Positions 22,993 through 32,039 of a DNA stretch of 64,000 bases are shown here, in pieces. The position numbers and the translations under genes were made by a program. This stretch comes from Nemania diffusa. Taxonomy: Eukaryota > Ascomycota > Sordariomycetes > Xylariales > Xylariaceae. Below the pieces are notes generated by a model that made no database searches, was not told the DNA's origin, and worked only from the letters and a program-made list of their open reading frames with translations. The stretch is from the NCBI GenBank assembly GCA_038501195.1, contig JBBPUQ010000001.1:6386001-6450000 (forward strand). Direction: 5' to 3'. The first letter of the stretch is position 1, and each line of letters starts with the position of its first letter.

Positions 22993-23942
22993 GTATGTCC
23001 AGAGCCCGCATTCTTTACACGTGTCATATTTGCTCATAAGCTCCTATGATCACATTGAGGAATTGCAATACGATGGCCTTTGCACTTTATTGTGGCGATG
23101 CTCACACATCTTGTACTGCAACCTCCAGCCCTGTAGGTTTTCATACCAGCTCTTCAACTTGTATACGCAAAACAGAGCTAGTAAGAAACGCTACGAATTC
23201 CACGAACTCCTAAGAGGTAGAATGTATGATGGCCCGCTAGTTAAAAAGGAGGGTCTGAAGTCTATTGAGAAAGTGGCCTAGTTATAGCTTGTGGCTTGTG
23301 GCACAGCCACGAGCATGTGGCTTGACAACCTACCCTGTCAATCAACTCCATCACAAATTCACTCATACGAAATCAACTGCCTAATTGAAATTGGGCAAAG
23401 CGAGTCAAAAGAGGCCAGATTTGCCAAAAGGATCTTCACATACGTCAGGAGTAATTACATAATTATTCATATACGACACAGCGCTCGCGTAAGCCTCGAG
23501 CTGCATCGCGTCGATTCATCAATCAATATACGACACTCACTCACACACTCACTACTCACTCATCATCCTTCCTCACACTTCAACTTTCAAGCCCGGCCTC
23601 CCAAAAAAGGTCGTCGTAGGCACGTACGTAGTCATGCAGTCCAAAGTAGTAAAATCGACAGTTTAGAAGCCCAGAAAACAACCCCATCGCCCCAAACAAG
23701 GAAAAATTGAAGCGTTGTTTCTAGGAGAGATGAATGCAAGACTCCGTCGCTGATGCAGTCCCGTGATTTAGTTCCTCGCAAGACCTGACTTTCTTCCTTC
23801 CTTTCATGATATACACACACACCTCCATCCCCCCCCTATGAGTTGGTTTCCCGTATGTTAGGGCAACACAAGCTAGACATTATAACAGCGATTCGTGAGC
23901 TCTTTCTCATGAAATTACTCTGACCTGCCAAATTTAAATTCG
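22993..23942. other. Intergenic, no gene recognised
   Basis: Short open frames here (for example 23291-23710, +) contain no family features. A simple CACTCACT-type repeat lies at about 23536-23572. The right-hand part probably contains the 3' UTR of the MAPKKK gene. Confidence 0.45.
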
Positions 23943-24281
23943 TTACGGTTGGCTGTTGGAGGAGTGAGGCCCGAATTCGATTTCCAAGTCACCCGCGGTG
24001 CCTGGATCTGTCCCGCTTAGATGGGCTGCTGAATCGGACTCAGCTCTCCTCCTAGCACAATATTCTCTCGCTTCTACTCTCCTGACTGACTCCTGCGCTG
24101 CACGCATTTTCTCAAGTAGTCGTGTAGAACCAGCTAATTGTCTAAGGCGCTTCATCATTGAACCGGGTATCGTATGGGCATCTTCTTGGATGTCGTCGAG
24201 ATTAAGAGGAGGGATTGCAACCGAATCTTCGTCATTCGATGTGACAAGAACACTAGGCAATGCGTCCGACGGCGAATACCC
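23943..24281 (-). other. In-frame open extension after the MAPKKK stop
   Basis: Directly after the TAG of the MAPKKK (24284-24282), the same frame stays open for about 112 codons. It encodes a hydrophilic segment (SVLVTSNDEDSVAIPPLNL, then a basic helical stretch KRLRQLAGSTRLLEKMRAAQ). The bases before the TAG form a good 3' splice site (CTGACGGCTTTTATTAG), so the TAG may be intronic in some transcripts. The only phase-0 donor I find (GTCGTT at a CAG) is weak. It could be an alternative C-terminal exon or chance. Confidence 0.25.
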
Positions 24282-27200
24282 CTAATAAAAGCCGTCAGCT
24301 GCAGAGTTTGTCCTGCTCCCTGCTGAAGTGGGATGTGGTGTGGTCTGGGCAGATCCACTGCTGTCACTAGGTGTTGGTGGCTCAACGACCTGATTGCGAA
24401 TACACATGATCCACTCATGTTGGAGAAGTTCGACAGCGGTCGCTCGCTTTTTCGGATCTCGGATAAAGCAGCGCTTAAGAAAATCAATGCCTTGAGGAGT
24501 CAGTTGGTCAGGGCCTGGTAGTTGTGGCGGATTGCCTTGCGCGATGTTGTACATGATGGCCCATTCGTTGTCCAAGTTAGACCATGGTCGTCGCCCTGTG
24601 ACCATCTCAAGGATGACGCATCCCAATGACCATATATCACCTGCTGCATCATGTGTTGGCTTTTCACCGATAATGACCTCAGGCGACATGTACATCGGGG
24701 TACCTGTCATCGATTTATGGGGTCTGCTGGCGGCCACTTTCGGGACTAGTGTACGTCCCTGACGTGCAATAACCTTAGCGGCCCCAAAGTCAACGTATTT
24801 GATAACGCCATTGTGATCGAGAAGGATATCTGTGCACTTGTTAGCCTTATTTCAGCAAAGCTAGTGGACATGAAAATACTCACTCTCTGGCTTGATGTCA
24901 CGGTGAGCAATGAAACTTTCATGCAGGTAGGCTAGTCCTTCCAAAAGCTGTAGAGCATACACCATGACAACCTGTTCATCTTCGATACGGCCGTGTTCTA
25001 ATAACCCAGCCAATGAGCCACCGGAGCAAAATTCCATGAAGATGTACACCCGGTCACGGTGCACCTCGATACCGTAGTAAGAGACTACATTGGGGTGATC
25101 TAGAACCTCCAGAACCCCCATCTCCTCTCTGATTTGAGATGAAATGGATGGGATCAGTTTCGGATCCTGAAGTCGTATTTCCTTGACGGCCATGAGATGT
25201 CCAGTGTCCAGGTTCATAGCAGCATATACGCTTCCGAAGGTGCCTCCACCAACGAAGTGGCCCTGTTGCCACCTGATTGTGACATTCGTGGCGGAGGAAG
25301 AGAGGTACGCTAAGGATCGATCAACTTCATTGGAGACTTCTAAAACGCGTCCGAGGCCTTGCCGTTCGGCAACGACATCTCTTTGTATACCGTCAACTTC
25401 CTCGATTTTCTTCAGTCGTTGCTCCAGAATCCAGTTTGCAGCCTCGTCGTCGTCAATGTTCCTGTTTTTATCATACTTTCGAAACTGCCCGACGAGGGCC
25501 TCGATACGTTCTCGTTCGAATTGCGCTGCTTGATTTGATTTGGCACCCAGGATATCAAAGTGGGAAATGAGTAGGGACATGCAACCAGACACCTTGGCAC
25601 GTAGTTTAGCGTATTCGTCATCACCCAGGCCCAATATATGTCGTCCTGTAGTCATGCTCATCGTAAATTCCAAGGCAGGCACTGCCCATCTAAACGATTT
25701 ACGATCCGTAACTTTGCAATCATCGCATATAAAACTCACCCAGTCTAAACCGAGCTTCGTGAGTTTGATATTGTTCATCTGGCGACGGTTACTATCCATG
25801 TAAAGGAGCGATCGTCTCCCAAATTCGGTGGCAAACACGAAGCAAGTCTGGATTAGGTCATGGCAGTCCATGCCTTGCGTCTGCTTTCGGATAATGGCTA
25901 CGCTGTCCATGAATGTATTGGACAGCTTGAAGCCAACTTTCCGGATCTCAAACAGCCTTGCATTGACTTTGTGCAAATTCGAGCGCGCCTCCACGACCAG
26001 ATCCAAGTGCATATCTATTCTATCCAAGAATACGTTTCTCACTTGCGCGAGGCGGGCTTGAGAGCCATCTGTTATCAAGCGCATCTGGCCAAGCTTTAGG
26101 TCGGTGGACTCTAGGTTGAGTGATTGATTGCCCCGATTGCCGAACCAGGTCAGGGGTGCTTCAGGACGTAATATCAGTATGTACGGGTCGGTTGGGTCTT
26201 CTGATATCTGTTCGTGTAGGCAAGTCCGCAGGATAGACTGAACTTCTTCGTCGCGGCCGGCTAGGGTGGGCGAGGCAATAATCTGTATGCCATCAAACTC
26301 GTCGACGAGAAAGTGACCCGTGACGGACAAGCGCTCATATAGGTACTGTAAGTCTTCGGCATCTAGGGCAATACTCATGTCTGACGCATTCTCGTAATGC
26401 TCGCTTAACAGCCTCGAAAACCGTTGCAACATTCTTTGCCGGACACGAACCGAGTCTAGCATTTGCATATATCTCTTGGTCATGTCGTCAGTGCTCTCCT
26501 TAGGCTTTCTTTGAAGCTCACGCTCGAATGTCTGACTCAGCCGGCTGAGAACTTTGTAAGTGAGATTACTGAATTGTTCGGCTACCTCGATATCGCCCCT
26601 TTGGAGAAAGCGCCCAATCTCATTGGCGAAGTCCCATTCCTGAGATAAAATTTCCGCCTCTTTGAAGGTGTTTTTGTTCCGACTTAGCTTCCAATTTAGC
26701 AGCTTGAAGTAGTATTTCAGCGCATCTAGCACGACTTGATCGAAAGACTCATCGATACATGGCGGGAGCTGCCATCCTGGCTGGGGCTGTGAGACGGTTA
26801 AAGTCTCTTGTTTAATACGAATTGCTAGTTTCAAGAGTAGTTCAAACTGTGAGAGCATCTGGTCCTGGAGAATAGGCGTCTGCTGGGTAGTCTCTCTCAT
26901 CTTGCGCGCATAGGCCGCCCTCACGCTGATGATTTCTTCGATTAGGCGAGAAGGGAAACTGATAAGGGTGAGAATTTCCTCGATATATGGCGGTAGGTGC
27001 CGCTTCTGGAAGGCTGCCGAGTTCACAATCAGAGTCTCTTTAGCTTTCGCTATAGTGCTTGAAATGGGGGAGAGCATGCTCCTCCGTATCAGCGTTTTCG
27101 TTTTCAAAGAATGTTCTTGCTTTGACGCTTCATCGGTATCATCGTGAAGTGAGGTGAGACCATCCTCCTTCAACAAGCGGTCCAAGAAGGTCGTCTCATC

Positions 27201-28424
27201 ACTCAGCCCATTTGTGCTCGGAGATCGTGCCTCCCTTTGGTGGAAATCCAGTTCATCGTTACCCACCCACTTTTTGAGGATAGAAAGTTCGGTGTTAATC
27301 ATTTGGTTTGTATTGTACCACGAGAGGACAGCCTCACAAGCTTCCTGGAAGGCTGGTAACGTGGCTGCAGGATGGGCTTGCCCTAGGGCTCTCGAAGATG
27401 GGTACAGGCTCTCGCACTTCTCAATCTTGTTCACGACATCTGCGATCTGCTCTACCGCTGGTTTACCCGCTTCGGCCTCGCCTTGGACTTCGAAGCGGGT
27501 AATCTCGTCAATTATTCGATCGAGGTTGCCCCGTGCCTCGTCGACCATCTTTCGCTGCAGCGCAAAGGAGCGGCCAGTTCTCTTAGACCTAATACCCAGC
27601 CATAAATCGGCCTTGTGGGCAGCCTTGGCTCCTTGGAACTCGGAGGTTCCCAGCAACCGTCTTTTCTCTTGCTTCACAACGTCTCCGGTCAAGACGGCGG
27701 CCAGCATGCCATGCCATTCTAGCCGTTCGCGATTTGCGGGGTCCCTGATATCATCCTCGGTAGGTTGTGTATCGTCTATGAGATTCTGAAACATGATAGT
27801 CTCATCATTGAAGCGGTCCTCAAAGACACCCTCAGACGGAGGGGTCTCTCCTTCCGATTCTTCGTCTGAGTAGTCGACACTCGGGGTCTGCGGGTCGAAG
27901 TAGCTGCTCGGTATGGGTTCCTGGCGCATCATGCGCAAGTAGGCAGGCTCCTGATCGCGAAACTTGTCGGCGGGGTCGCGGCGGCGGGAGGCAGATCGAG
28001 TGGAGGTGGAGATGAGGCCTGGCTGGGGCACTCGTTGCGGGGCATAGGCATTAGAGGGTGTACGAGCAACGTGCGGGCGCTGTACAGGCCGAGGGTTGGC
28101 GCCATCGGAGGTAGGGCTGGGAATTGGGGCATCGGCGCCCGACGCTCGCTGGCGGCCAGCATTGTTGGCGACCGAGTTGGGTGCCGAGGTGGCCATGGAG
28201 GTGGACAGGACGCCATCTCCGTAAGGCCCCAAGGCGGCTACCTCATCGTCGCGCTCGAGTTCGGCTGGATCAGGCACGGAAAACTCAGACGAGCCCGAGC
28301 CCGAGCCCGAGCCGTCGGAATCGGTGGGGATGGCGCTGGGCCGCGGGTTCTTGGCCTTGTCCGGAACGGAGTCGACGTCGCTCGGGAAGAATCGCACCGC
28401 GCGGGGGGACGTCTCGGTTGACAT
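24282..28424 (-). CDS. ssk2: Ssk2/SskB/OS-4-type MAP kinase kinase kinase (HOG pathway)
   Basis: Exons 28424-24884 and 24829-24282, joined by a 54-nt GT-AG intron, encode 1,362 residues, the usual length of fungal Ssk2-type MAPKKKs. In this family the kinase receives the signal from the Sln1-Ypd1-Ssk1 phosphorelay and phosphorylates the Pbs2-type MAPKK in osmotic and oxidative stress; loss often gives resistance to phenylpyrrole and dicarboximide fungicides. The long N-terminal region (1 to about 1060) starts disordered, rich in Ser, Gly and Pro, and becomes helical. The kinase domain (about 1065-1320) has GGGTFGSVY, VAIK-equivalent MAVKEIRLQ, HRDIKPENILL (completed across the intron), DFGAAK, GTPMYMSPEV, DIWSLGCVILEM and a C-terminal RDPKKRATAVELLQHEW. 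All catalytic residues are present. The start is the ATG in ACATG at 28424, with the conserved STETSPRAVRF-like opening. An open extension follows the stop. Confidence 0.93.
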
Positions 28425-28544
28425 GTTGACTGGAGACTAGCTGGAGCTGGGGTTGGAGCTGGAGCAAAGTCCAGTAGTCGCGAAGGGCTCGGCTGTCATG
28501 TCATCCGGGCGTTTGGGTATGGCGATACCACCAAGAGGATGTGA

Positions 28545-28735
28545 GGTGGTGATGGTGGTAGTGGCGGTGGTGGTGGTGGTGGAAGTGGTAGCAGGAGTGT
28601 GAGTGGTAGTGGTGGCAGTAGCTACGTAGGTACTTAGTGCTGCTGGTTGCTAGGTAGTTGCTCTAGGAGGTACCTAGTTGCTGGTTGCTGGTAGTGGCGG
28701 CGGCAGCGGCGGCGGCGGCGGCGGCGGTGGTTAGG
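28545..28735. repeat. Degenerate (GGT)n/(GGC)n microsatellite
   Basis: Runs of GGTGGTGGTGG near 28,570 and GGCGGCGGCGGCGGC near 28,710 are joined by degenerate GTGGTAGTGG and GTTGCTGGTTGCTGG units. They lie 120-310 bp upstream of the MAPKKK ATG, so the repeat probably sits in the 5' UTR or promoter and could vary in length between strains. Confidence 0.8.
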
Positions 28736-29219
28736 TTTAATTAACGAGCGCAGGCGGCTCAAAAGCTTTTTTTTTTTCTTCGTGCAGGATAAGCACAAGG
28801 TACCTACTCTCCTCTCTGGACATACATATGGGCAATAGGTATACCAACTCTACTGCGTACTCTGTATGTACGTGGCTTGCAGTAGCCCCGGGCCGTTGGA
28901 TGCTGTCTCAAAAAACCCTATCGTCTCGAGGACATGTGCGGAGAGGAGAGGCAGTCTCGTCTCGGTTCCCAGTCCGTTGGTAGGAGGCAGTCTTACTCGT
29001 TGACTCTCGGATGCGCTAGACGGAAGCTCCTAGAGAGGTGCCCTATCTTAGTGGTCGACGACGGGATAACGTCGTACCAGAAATGTCGAAAATGAGCTTC
29101 TCCGTACACAGCTCTGGGTGGAAGCTAGGGTTGTGATTGGTCAGGATTGGCTATAGAGTCTAGATCCTTGGGCGGCCCTATACGCTAAGTAGCATATAAT
29201 CACCCTGTTATTATTATTA

Positions 29220-29520
29220 CAGAGCAGGTATTACCTGCCTAGTCTCGGGTAGGCGTCGGGTAGGTACGTTGCAGTAGGTACACCGTACCATGCAGGTGCG
29301 CTTCTACATCTTAGGTGTCTACTTAGATACCTCAGGTATGCAAGTGGCTTTCACCTCTCAGTAATGACTTCGAAGCCCTTAGGTACTTGAAACGCGTGAA
29401 ATTTCTCCGCTAGCTACCTACCTAGGTAGGTATTTAGCGAAGCAAAGGTTAAGTGTACAAGTACTAAATTACCTAACTAAGGTACTATAGAAATTCCAAT
29501 GTAGGTATGTAGGTCAGAAG
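29220..29520. repeat. Cluster of TAGGTA/TACCTA motifs
   Basis: Many copies of TAGGTA, GGTAGG and their reverse complement, with one near-perfect palindrome (TACCTACCTAGGTAGGTA, about 29415-29432). Such motifs are common between genes in Sordariomycetes. Whether they are functional or remnants of a small repeat is unknown. Confidence 0.6.
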
Positions 29521-29911
29521 GTAAATACTTGGTGGATAAGCAGCGTTGAGACCCTTGTAAAGACCAAGAGCAGCGGATCTTATGAAACGCGAGGCAATCG
29601 GTCTTTTGGTCCGATCGTCACTCTTCAGTAGGGTATCTAGTGCGACGGCAGGCATTGGTGCCGGACCAACAACTCCGCAGGAGGCACATAGCAATTCTAT
29701 TTGGTGGAGATGGGGAGCTAGATAGTGGGGTATAATTTTAGCGATAAGACAGCCAGCCTATGCGAGGAGGGAGCAGCTCTAGCACAGGTACCGCCTCTAT
29801 ATTATGGCGAAATATATCCTCATAGAGCACCCTCTATACCCCATACCGAGACCTAATGTGAGGGGCTAAGGATTAATCAATCTATCGATCCCGACAATGT
29901 CCGTCCGCCCG

Positions 29912-31666
29912 TCATCCGGGCATCAAGTAATACGCCGCCTGCACCGGCGCCACCACGCCATCGTAGAACTGTCTCCTAAACTGTGCCATGTCAAACCTCT
30001 TGTACATGTCCCGCCCCGCAAACGAGAATTTGATGCACCGCTCTGCCGCGTCCCCGTACGCGCTGCCCGCGATCCTGCGGACGTCATCGAGCCGGCCCAC
30101 CGCCGCGCGGTAGTCCTCGATCAGCAGCGGCCGCGACCGCGACCTCAGGTCCAGTGTGCATAGCTCCACTAGGAGCACCCCGAGCGCGAAGATCACCCGG
30201 TTAGGTATTAGCTCGTCGAATGGCGAGGGAGGGGTGGTGACGGGCTGTTGCTGCTGTTGCTGCTGCTTGTCGTGAGAGGGCGGCGGCGGCGGCGTGGCCG
30301 AGAAGATGTACGAGACGTAGGGCTTGGGCGAGTCCGGCGTCCCGGCCTGATCACTCTTCTCGAGGAATAGGTTTGCCTGCTGCTCACTCCAGAATTCGCC
30401 GAGCCACGGGGTCCCGCCCAGATGCAAGACCGACCAGGCCACGGCTGCCGCGATGCCGTATCTTTGCTTCGCGGATAGAGAGTACATCGGGTTCTGTTTT
30501 CCAGCGGGTGGGTGCCCTTGCGAGATGAGGCTCTTTAGCTGAAAGGCTTCGGTGATCCTGGAAATATCCGGCTGATCGGGGACTAGAAAAAACCGCCGAT
30601 AGCCGTCTTTGTCTGGGTCCTTGTCGGGATCCTTGAAATAACTAGCTAGATTGTGAGGTATATTTTCCGTACACACTGCGCTACAGAGGTCTGTGACCTC
30701 TGTCCCCGAAGCCATAACCACGGCGCTGAATGAACCATTAATCACGCTAGAGGAGCTTGGTGTTGTTGGAGGGGTTAACGATGATGGTGGTAGCGTTCGT
30801 AGATTCGTAAACGAAGTAAAGCGCACCATCTTGGATTTGATTGATGTCATTGGAGAAGGGGCTCGTGGCGGAGATGCTAGTGCTAGCTGGTTGAGATCTG
30901 GAAGAGCTACTTGAGGGACACTGCGAGGAACAATGTGAGGAATAATATGAAGCTTCTTCCACGCGTCAACGTGCTGGGAAGGCTGGGTAGTTTTCTTATA
31001 GGATACTGCCACTTTATACATCTGCATTTCGTCGGACTCGTAATATTTCCAATCAAGGTCCACTGCAGCTTGGTGAGGTGACGGGCACGCGCAACAGAGA
31101 CTAGCTCCGAGTGCGCGGTGAAGAGAGCATAGGCAGTCGCGTATTGATGCACACCGCTGGGGATTGAATCGGAGCTTCAGTTTTTGGATTTCGCTGCTGT
31201 CAGCTTCTTCCGGTACTTCGGTCTTCTCTGCGACTCTTCTGAGCGCTTCGTTGCAGTTTCTCAGACTTTCAAGGACTTTGTTCCGCTTTTTCGTGTTGAG
31301 GCTGTTCTTCACCCGGGTCCAATTCCACAGAGTCTTGTCTGAAGGCGAATCGATGCTCACGTCTAGGCTCCTCGTGAGCTCCGTTGTAACATCGTTCATT
31401 TGTTGTACGACGATCACGAGCTCATGGCATATCTGCGGGAATTTGATCTCGAAGCATGCTTGAAGCTCTTGTCTTGTAGCATTCTTGCGAAGTCCGAGGC
31501 TCGAAAGAGTTTTCTCTAACTGATAATTTTCTATTATGAGTTGTGCTCGGAAGCTTTGAATAGTCGTGTGGTATCTATGAAAAGTCTCGAATGGCTCGGA
31601 GTATTTCTCAAGCGCCCAGATTGCAATTGGCAAGGCACCTAAGACCAGGCCGGCAAGTTCCGCCAT
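29912..31666 (-). CDS. DUF7580-like protein (HeLo-like N terminus, degenerate kinase-like C terminus)
   Basis: A single uninterrupted 584-codon frame, ATG at 31666. The N terminus (MAELAGLVLGALPIAIWALE) has the hydrophobic helix followed by K-Y-x-x-x-F-x-x-F-x-R-Y typical of fungal DUF7580 and HeLo-like proteins. A mainly helical region follows to about residue 190. A middle region is Ser/Pro-rich and disordered (about 255-330), with a DPDKDPDKDG repeat. The C-terminal part keeps kinase-fold-like pieces (KQRYGIAAAVAWSVLHL; VIFALGVLLVELCTL), but no catalytic HRD or DFG motif is visible, so it is not expected to phosphorylate. A CAG/CTG-type repeat gives a run of about seven Gln near residue 468. 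HeLo-like domains act in fungal cell-death and incompatibility systems; a role here is inference only. Confidence 0.75.
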   Translation of the reverse strand: MAELAGLVLGALPIAIWALEKYSEPFETFHRYHTTIQSFRAQLIIENYQLEKTLSSLGLRKNATRQELQACFEIKFPQICHELVIVVQQMNDVTTELTRSLDVSIDSPSDKTLWNWTRVKNSLNTKKRNKVLESLRNCNEALRRVAEKTEVPEEADSSEIQKLKLRFNPQRCASIRDCLCSLHRALGASLCCACPSPHQAAVDLDWKYYESDEMQMYKVAVSYKKTTQPSQHVDAWKKLHIIPHIVPRSVPQVALPDLNQLALASPPRAPSPMTSIKSKMVRFTSFTNLRTLPPSSLTPPTTPSSSSVINGSFSAVVMASGTEVTDLCSAVCTENIPHNLASYFKDPDKDPDKDGYRRFFLVPDQPDISRITEAFQLKSLISQGHPPAGKQNPMYSLSAKQRYGIAAAVAWSVLHLGGTPWLGEFWSEQQANLFLEKSDQAGTPDSPKPYVSYIFSATPPPPPSHDKQQQQQQQPVTTPPSPFDELIPNRVIFALGVLLVELCTLDLRSRSRPLLIEDYRAAVGRLDDVRRIAGSAYGDAAERCIKFSFAGRDMYKRFDMAQFRRQFYDGVVAPVQAAYYLMPG

Positions 31667-32039
31667 GCTTGTATTTGACGATATACAAGTCCAAAGTTTG
31701 TTATTAATGCTGAAACGGTGGTCTGTATGTGATTGTCTATAGAAAGCAAATGAATTTAAGGAACTGTGGTCTCCAATTTGTGACCACGTTCATATAGAAG
31801 TCCTACATACTATATCGTAAGCACGTGTATCACGGGACAAGCCTATGCTGTTGCTTCTCAGCCTGTAGGTAGTTCAGAGACTCGATTGGCTCGGTATTTC
31901 TCAGCCGCAACCCCTCTTTTCTTAATGTAATCATGGTCCGACTCATCGTCATCATTTCTTGGGACGAGGGTATTTCAAGCATTATGCTTCTCAAAATATC
32001 TTGAAGCCCCAGGGGGACAATCCTATGTGACTGCTTAGT
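31667..32039. promoter_or_regulatory. Divergent intergenic region (DUF7580-like / zinc-finger gene)
   Basis: 373 bp between two divergent genes should contain both promoters. No specific site can be named. A third ORF on the - strand (31991-32347) overlaps the zinc-finger gene and is its shadow. Confidence 0.45.

Larger units (their letters stand above)
28425..29911. promoter_or_regulatory. Long upstream region of the MAPKKK gene, rich in simple repeats
   Basis: About 1.5 kb separate the MAPKKK start (-) from the 3' end of the DUF7580-like gene (-). It must contain the MAPKKK promoter and 5' UTR. The near part is dominated by GGT/GGC repeats, the far part by TAGGTA/TACCTA motifs. The 69-codon open frame at 29485-29694 has no features. 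Confidence 0.5.

Noticed and set aside
25183..28429. Many + strand open frames opposite the MAPKKK gene
   Set aside because: They are antisense shadows of a strongly coding minus-strand gene with clear kinase motifs.
29485..29694. 69-codon minus-strand frame between the two large genes
   Set aside because: Short, no motifs, inside the TAGGTA repeat-rich intergenic region.
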